From NCBI GenBank assembly GCA_023409615.1, contig JAEYRF010000064.1, positions 1 to 9,958 of the forward strand: a stretch of 9,958 nucleotides of DNA, read 5' to 3'. The notes under the pieces were generated by a model. That model was given only the letters and a program-made list of their open reading frames with translations, did not search any database and had not been told where the DNA came from. The stretch comes from Bacillota bacterium. GTDB taxonomy: Bacteria > Bacillota > Clostridia > Acetivibrionales > DTU013. The position numbers and the translations under genes are program-made. Positions 5,643-9,958 of this stretch are shown here, piece by piece; position 1 is the first letter of the stretch, and each line of letters begins with the position of its first letter.

Positions 5643-7370
5643 ATGAAAAATCTCAAAAGAAGATTGGTTGCAGGCTTGAGCTTGGTACTTACTTTAGCAC
5701 TGCTATTCACAGCATGTGGACCAAAACAGCCGGTTGACAGCAATCAAACCACCCCGCCGGCAAGCACAGAACCGGCAAAAACCGAAGAACCTCCAAAAGT
5801 GCATCACTTGAAATTGTTAGGAAAAGGTCTTTCGGCTACTCACCCCTATGCTAAATGGGAAGACAGAGAGAAATTACCATCGTGGAAGCTCTTCCAAGAG
5901 CAATTGAAAGAAAGGAATCTGGAGCTGGAATTTGAGATTATCGCAGCGGAGCAATTCGATACGGTAATACAAACCCGCTTAGCCGGCGGAAGCAGCTTGC
6001 CGGACATTGTTAACTTGAGCGTAACATCAATAGACGACACCACTGCATACAATTATGGTAAAAACGGTACCATTATTGACATTAACAGTGCTATTGAACA
6101 GTACAGTGACGGTACTATCAACAAGCGCTATGAAGATCATTTGGGTTTCTCAAAGAGATTAACCACCGCTCCTGATGGAAAAAGATATTGGTTCGCTACC
6201 GCCACATCAACCCAACTTGCGACTGATAGCGGGGAAGTGTTAGCAAGCCTGGAAGTTATTTGTCATACAATCCGTAAGGACTGGCTGGATCAGGTTGGTC
6301 TGCCAATGCCCACAACAGTGGACGAATGGGTAAATGCTTTGCGTACTTTCCGTGATAAGGATGTAAACGGGAATAAACAAAAAGACGAGGTTATTACGTT
6401 TGATCTCTACTCCTATTCATTCTTTACGGGTATTGCCCAATGGTTCGGTCTTGTTCCGGATATCGCCGCTTATGACCCGACCAGCGGAAAGGTAACCAGC
6501 CCTTGGTATCAGGAAGGTGTAAAGGATTACTTCCAGCTGATGAATGATCTCGCAAAAGAAGGAATATTTGACGTAAATTTGGTAGGCGCAACCGAGGAAG
6601 CTATGAGCCAGAAAATTGCGCAAAATAAAATCGCAGGTCTTCGGTCCTATGCGATTGGCGCCGGTTGGGAGAGTTTGATTAAGGATGTTGACGCAGACTA
6701 TGCCATTCTTCCCCCTTTACAGGCAAAGGAAGGCGTAACCCCATACCTCCTGTGCGATACACCCGACCTCAGCAACGGCCGATACGCCATAACAAAGGAT
6801 TGTAAGGATGTAGAAGGCGCAATTAAGCTGTTTGACTATATTTTCTCGGAAGATTATAAAAATGTATCAGGTGTGGGAGTCAAGGATGTTGATTATAAGG
6901 TTAATGCCAATGGAGATGTTGACTATATCGACACCACTATAACAGCAAAACAAAGATATGAAAGCGGTAACGGGGGCATGGGCGTATTCGTATCAGGTCC
7001 ATTCCTACCAAGAATTACCTGGCCCAGACATAAACCCGATACAATGGGTGAATTTTTGGCGAAGCAAGGTGTTGAAAAGACAAAGATGCAGCTGCAGCGC
7101 AGATTTGACATGATGGACTACCGTCCTTATGTTGTCAGCCCATTCTCCACAAGAGCATTTGCCATTGCTTCTCAAGAAGAAACAGAAACCTTTAATAAGT
7201 ATTACAATGCCTTGAAGACTTATTCCGAAGAGCTGTCAATGAACCTGATTCTGGGCAATGAGTCTTTGAATGATTGGGATAAGCACATTAAGAAGCTGCA
7301 AGAGCTCGGACTGGATGAAATCATTAAACTTAATCAAGCACGTTATGACAGATATAATAATGCAAAATAA
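5643..7370 (+). CDS. Extracellular lipoprotein sugar-binding protein, LplA type
   Basis: This 575-residue substrate-binding lipoprotein belongs to the large LplA/YtcQ-like group of family 1 solute-binding proteins. A basic, hydrophobic signal peptide (MKNLKRRLVAGLSLVLTLAL) leads to the lipobox L-F-T-A-C25; Cys25 would be lipidated and anchor the protein to the outer face of the membrane. Residues 26-55 form a Thr/Pro/Glu-rich flexible tether. The binding domain follows, with the family-typical segments EFEIIAAEQFDTVIQTRLAGGSSLPDIV (96-123) and RKDWLDQVGLPMPTTVDEWVNALRTFRDKD (211-240). A 12-residue EF-hand-like loop, D238-x-D240-x-N242-G243-N244 to E249, probably holds a structural calcium ion. 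The gene is third in the operon after both permeases and has its own strong ribosome binding site. Ligand identity is unknown; proteins of this size generally bind oligosaccharides. Confidence 0.95.
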   Translation: MKNLKRRLVAGLSLVLTLALLFTACGPKQPVDSNQTTPPASTEPAKTEEPPKVHHLKLLGKGLSATHPYAKWEDREKLPSWKLFQEQLKERNLELEFEIIAAEQFDTVIQTRLAGGSSLPDIVNLSVTSIDDTTAYNYGKNGTIIDINSAIEQYSDGTINKRYEDHLGFSKRLTTAPDGKRYWFATATSTQLATDSGEVLASLEVICHTIRKDWLDQVGLPMPTTVDEWVNALRTFRDKDVNGNKQKDEVITFDLYSYSFFTGIAQWFGLVPDIAAYDPTSGKVTSPWYQEGVKDYFQLMNDLAKEGIFDVNLVGATEEAMSQKIAQNKIAGLRSYAIGAGWESLIKDVDADYAILPPLQAKEGVTPYLLCDTPDLSNGRYAITKDCKDVEGAIKLFDYIFSEDYKNVSGVGVKDVDYKVNANGDVDYIDTTITAKQRYESGNGGMGVFVSGPFLPRITWPRHKPDTMGEFLAKQGVEKTKMQLQRRFDMMDYRPYVVSPFSTRAFAIASQEETETFNKYYNALKTYSEELSMNLILGNESLNDWDKHIKKLQELGLDEIIKLNQARYDRYNNAK

Positions 7371-7392
7371 TTCACAACATAAAATGAGTTAA

Positions 7393-7460
7393 GCCGATGG
7401 ATTCAATATCCTGACAGGGAGACATTTGCCCAGCCCATCAGGATACTGAATCCTATTGGC
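7393..7460 (+). terminator. Long hairpin after the binding-protein gene, probable terminator
   Basis: The left arm 7393-7414 and right arm 7438-7460 pair over about 22 positions with one bulge and few mismatches. A short GGG/CCC stem (7417-7419 with 7434-7436) continues inside. The right arm is followed by ATTTTATC, a short and imperfect U-rich tail, so it may terminate incompletely or mainly protect the 3' end of the transporter mRNA. It begins 22 nt after the lipoprotein stop codon. Confidence 0.6.
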
Positions 7461-7524
7461 ATTTTATCAGAACAATCCTTCGAAGTAATAAATTCTACTG
7501 TTTTTCGAAAAAGAATTGCATATG

Positions 7525-7553
7525 TTTACAAATGTCACTAAAATGTATTTAAC
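7525..7553 (+). promoter_or_regulatory. Possible promoter for the regulator gene
   Basis: TTTACA (7525-7530) and TTTAAC (7548-7553) are separated by 17 nt, matching consensus at 5/6 and 4/6 positions. This would give a leader of about 45 nt. The region is AT-rich, so chance matches are likely. A perfect 12-bp palindrome, TTTTTCGAAAAA (7501-7512), lies just upstream. Confidence 0.35.
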
Positions 7554-7591
7554 AAATGTATGTGCATAAATTTCTCTGCAGAATAAAGATG

Positions 7592-7596
7592 AAGGA
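7592..7596 (+). promoter_or_regulatory. Ribosome binding site that decides the regulator start
   Basis: AAGGA lies 8 nt before the ATG at 7605 but overlaps the in-frame ATG at 7596, so the downstream ATG is the likely start. Confidence 0.7.
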
Positions 7597-7604
7597 TGGT
7601 TGAT

Positions 7605-9839
7605 ATGCTTAAATCTATAAGACATAGCAAGTTTTTCATCAAAACCTTTTTTACTTATATTGCTATTTTGATGGTACCCATTTACATTTTTAGCTCGTTT
7701 ACCTATTATTACTCCATACAAAAAATCAAGACAGACACGATGGTTCAATGTAATCTTGATGCCCAAAACATGGCTTCTGTCATAGATAATCACCTTTCCA
7801 ATATTCAAAACCTGAGTGGACGGGTAAATATGCTTTCTTGGGTATGGAGACTGTTGGCGGAAACAGATGCCTTTGACAGTGACTTTGGGCCCATCCGTAA
7901 GAATGAGGTTATCAATGACCTTAAAATCTTATTATCTGATAATGGCGGCATATCTAATATCATCATGCTATTTCCTAAAAAGGATGCGGCGGTTACACTT
8001 AATGGATGGTTTGATATAGAATCCTGCTTTGATTATTTGGGAGAAGACGAAAAGCTCTCTGATTTAAAGAAAAACCTGACGAAGCGTTACCATTTTGATG
8101 TTCCGTATCCGGAAGGTGCAGAGATACAAAAGCGTCAAGCTATATTGCTGGTTCACAGCATAGATAATATGCAGATACCAAGAGCCCAGCTGATCGTTCA
8201 AATTGATACTGCAAGGTTCAGACAGTTTATCCAATCTATTTCAGCCAAGAGCCTGTGCAGTCTCACCCTTTACAGCATGGATGGTGCTCCAATTATTAAA
8301 ACCAGAGGTCAAGGCAATTCGGAAAGCAGAAATATCATTTCGCTGACCTTACCGGCCAATGCATTAGGCTGGAAATATGAAATGACCTTCGACGCCTCAT
8401 ACGACAGTGCTGCGCAAAATCAATTCCTTTTTCTCTTAGTCACCTTACTCAGCACGCTTATTCTGGGGCCGACGATTGCTTTTCTGCTGGCTTATGTCAG
8501 CTACAAGCCGTTGAAAAAAATGATTAACCGTATCCTTCCTGACAACAGTGCCGGTACTTCAGATAAGCAAGGACTCAATGAATACAACCTTTTGGAAGAT
8601 GTCTTCAGTCGGCTGCAAAAGGATAACAGTCTGATGGCAAGCAGAGTAAAGGAATATAGCAAATATGCTCAAAACGATATGCTGGTTCGCCTTTTAAAAG
8701 GATATTTTCATCAGGGTGAGTATGAAGAACTGTCCTATTATGGCATTGAATACTCGGAAAAAAACAGCTTTGCGGTGCTGGTCGTCAATGTGGTTGAAAG
8801 TGATATGAAAAAAGATGATCAGCTTCAAAAGACAATGATGGCAGGCTTGCTGGTTGAAAAAATACTGGAGGATGAAGCGCTCCAGTATAGGATTATAGAT
8901 ATTTTGGAGGAAGATATTGTTGTCATTCTCTCCGACTGTCTTGGGCCATTAGACAATGGGCATTTATCGCATTTATCCATAAAGCTGAAAAATGCAATTG
9001 CGGATATTAAAGGGACAGAGAGTTTTGTATGGAGTGGGAAAATTGAACAAGGCATCCTTGGTATAAGTAAATCCTATTATGCTGCTAAAGAAGCTGCCAG
9101 CATGAGCAATTATACCCGGAATAATAGCGAAAATGAAGTGGTCAGGAACTTCTACTATCCCACAAGCTGGGAAATGCAGCTGATTAATAATCTGAAAATG
9201 GGTAAGCAAGAATCTGTTGAAAATATTCTGAATGCAGTCAGAAGCGAAAATGAAAAACGGCTTTTGGAGGCCGATACCCAGGTGGCCTTATGCAAGGCTA
9301 TCAATAATACGATTTCAAGGGTTGCCTTTGAATTGAACATGAATTTGCCTGAGACGGAAACAATTGTTGAGGATAGCTGGGAACCCTCGGATGGTTCCGG
9401 ACGTGCTGTTTCTAAAAAGTGGTTTAATATCTATGGCGCATGTCAGTTAATATGTGCACGTACTTCATGCAAAAAGCAGGAATCAATTGATGTATCATCC
9501 CGGATATTGGATTACATCAATCAAAACTATACCGATTCAAACTTATCCTTGAAAGGGATTGCGCAAGAATTTGGCCTTCCGCTTTCAACTGCGTCCAAAG
9601 CCTTTAAAAACCGGGCGGGTCTAAACTTTTACGACTATACCTGCAGGTTGAGGATGGAGATGGCAAAGGATATGGTTAAAAACGGTAAAACGTCTGTTAG
9701 CGAAATATGCAAAACAGTGGGATATGAAAATGAATTTTCCTTCCGGCGCACCTTTCTGCGTTATGAAGGAATTTCCTTCAGTGATTATCGAAACGCCACA
9801 CATCAGGCGACTAAACTATCAATAAGGAGCGACGGTTAA
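7605..9839 (+). CDS. Membrane-anchored AraC-family transcriptional regulator
   Basis: With the start at 7605 the protein has 744 residues. A first membrane segment (about 11-35) is followed by an extracellular sensor region (36-272) and a second membrane segment (273-298). After it comes a cytoplasmic linker and a central domain (about 380-520) resembling the degenerate nucleotide-cyclase-like fold seen in these regulators; the GILGISKSYYAAKEAASMS stretch is typical. The C-terminal AraC domain (about 628-732) contains two helix-turn-helix motifs: SLKGIAQEFGLPLSTASKAF (648-667) and SVSEICKTVGYENEFSFRRTF (697-717). Proteins of this layout are one-component regulators found beside LplABC-type importers in Firmicutes and presumably activate them in response to an extracellular or binding-protein-borne signal. 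It follows the transporter operon after a hairpin, and its stop overlaps the next start by one base. Its likely DNA target is the 19-bp element in the divergent region (inference). Confidence 0.93.
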   Translation: MLKSIRHSKFFIKTFFTYIAILMVPIYIFSSFTYYYSIQKIKTDTMVQCNLDAQNMASVIDNHLSNIQNLSGRVNMLSWVWRLLAETDAFDSDFGPIRKNEVINDLKILLSDNGGISNIIMLFPKKDAAVTLNGWFDIESCFDYLGEDEKLSDLKKNLTKRYHFDVPYPEGAEIQKRQAILLVHSIDNMQIPRAQLIVQIDTARFRQFIQSISAKSLCSLTLYSMDGAPIIKTRGQGNSESRNIISLTLPANALGWKYEMTFDASYDSAAQNQFLFLLVTLLSTLILGPTIAFLLAYVSYKPLKKMINRILPDNSAGTSDKQGLNEYNLLEDVFSRLQKDNSLMASRVKEYSKYAQNDMLVRLLKGYFHQGEYEELSYYGIEYSEKNSFAVLVVNVVESDMKKDDQLQKTMMAGLLVEKILEDEALQYRIIDILEEDIVVILSDCLGPLDNGHLSHLSIKLKNAIADIKGTESFVWSGKIEQGILGISKSYYAAKEAASMSNYTRNNSENEVVRNFYYPTSWEMQLINNLKMGKQESVENILNAVRSENEKRLLEADTQVALCKAINNTISRVAFELNMNLPETETIVEDSWEPSDGSGRAVSKKWFNIYGACQLICARTSCKKQESIDVSSRILDYINQNYTDSNLSLKGIAQEFGLPLSTASKAFKNRAGLNFYDYTCRLRMEMAKDMVKNGKTSVSEICKTVGYENEFSFRRTFLRYEGISFSDYRNATHQATKLSIRSDG
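9824..9829 (+). promoter_or_regulatory. Ribosome binding site of the right-edge gene
   Basis: AAGGAG lies inside the end of the regulator gene, 9 nt before the ATG at 9839, and supports a real translated gene there. Confidence 0.75.
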
Positions 9840-9958
9840 TGAATTTCAGATTTTCAGTTGATGATAATATTATTTTTTTAAAGGATATTACAAACAGCAG
9901 CTATCATTCGATATTTGAAAATCCGTATTTGTCAATGTATAAGCGCTTGCATGAAAAA
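9839..9958 (+). CDS. N-terminus of a protein resembling polysaccharide-deacetylase-like (NodB-type) proteins
   Basis: Forty residues are visible before the window ends, starting MNFRFSVDDNIIFLKDI and continuing through SIFENPYLSMYKRLHEK. The RFSVDD segment resembles the first NodB motif (typically TFDDG), whose second aspartate binds a metal ion. From memory, proteins that begin this way in Clostridia are usually called hypothetical or deacetylase-like; no search was possible. The ATG shares one base with the TAA of the regulator (TAATG), and AAGGAG lies 9 nt upstream, so translation is probably coupled to the regulator. A metal-dependent hydrolase acting on a carbohydrate would suit the locus, but the fragment is too short to decide on activity. 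Confidence 0.6.
   Translation, partial: MNFRFSVDDNIIFLKDITNSSYHSIFENPYLSMYKRLHEK

Noticed and set aside
7467..7808. 113-codon minus-strand open frame overlapping the regulator start
   Set aside because: It overlaps the intergenic hairpin region and the start of the regulator, has atypical composition and no matching family.
1..9958. tRNA, rRNA, CRISPR arrays, insertion sequences
   Set aside because: No cloverleaf-like segment, regularly spaced repeats or transposase-like protein was seen on either strand.

Overview
The window looks like a low-to-moderate G+C anaerobic Firmicute, most likely a member of the Clostridia. The reasons are strong AGGAGG-type ribosome binding sites, a lipoprotein solute-binding protein, an LplB/LplC-type pair of sugar permeases with no ATPase beside them, and a membrane-anchored AraC-family regulator. 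This combination is typical of carbohydrate-use loci in Clostridia and Paenibacillus-like bacteria. No species is assigned.

Layout. The left third (1-2998) is a co-oriented minus-strand group. It reads from right to left as an FAD-dependent oxidoreductase (2998-1796), a complete Gfo/Idh/MocA oxidoreductase (1680-412) and the first 103 residues of a second Gfo/Idh/MocA oxidoreductase (309 to beyond the left edge). A 582-bp non-coding divergent region (2999-3580) separates it from a plus-strand group: two sugar-type ABC permeases (3581-4549 and 4596-5513) and a large lipoprotein substrate-binding protein (5643-7370). A strong hairpin (7393-7460) then precedes a 744-residue transmembrane AraC-type regulator (7605-9839). 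The stop codon of the regulator overlaps the start of a further gene that runs off the right edge; its visible 40 residues resemble a NodB/polysaccharide-deacetylase-like family.

How the parts may work together (inference). The binding protein and permeases import an unidentified, probably oligomeric, saccharide or glycoside, powered by a shared MsmX-like ATPase encoded elsewhere. The regulator would sense a signal outside the membrane and activate transcription. The three oxidoreductases would carry out NAD(P)- and FAD-linked redox chemistry on the imported molecule. No glycoside hydrolase is visible in the window.

The most notable non-coding signal is a perfect 19-bp sequence present twice in inverted orientation in the divergent region (3056-3074 and 3389-3407). 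Each copy ends in the -35 box of an outward-facing promoter, and both promoters have an 18-nt spacer. This is the geometry expected of an AraC-type activator site, so one regulator may switch on both arms of the locus.
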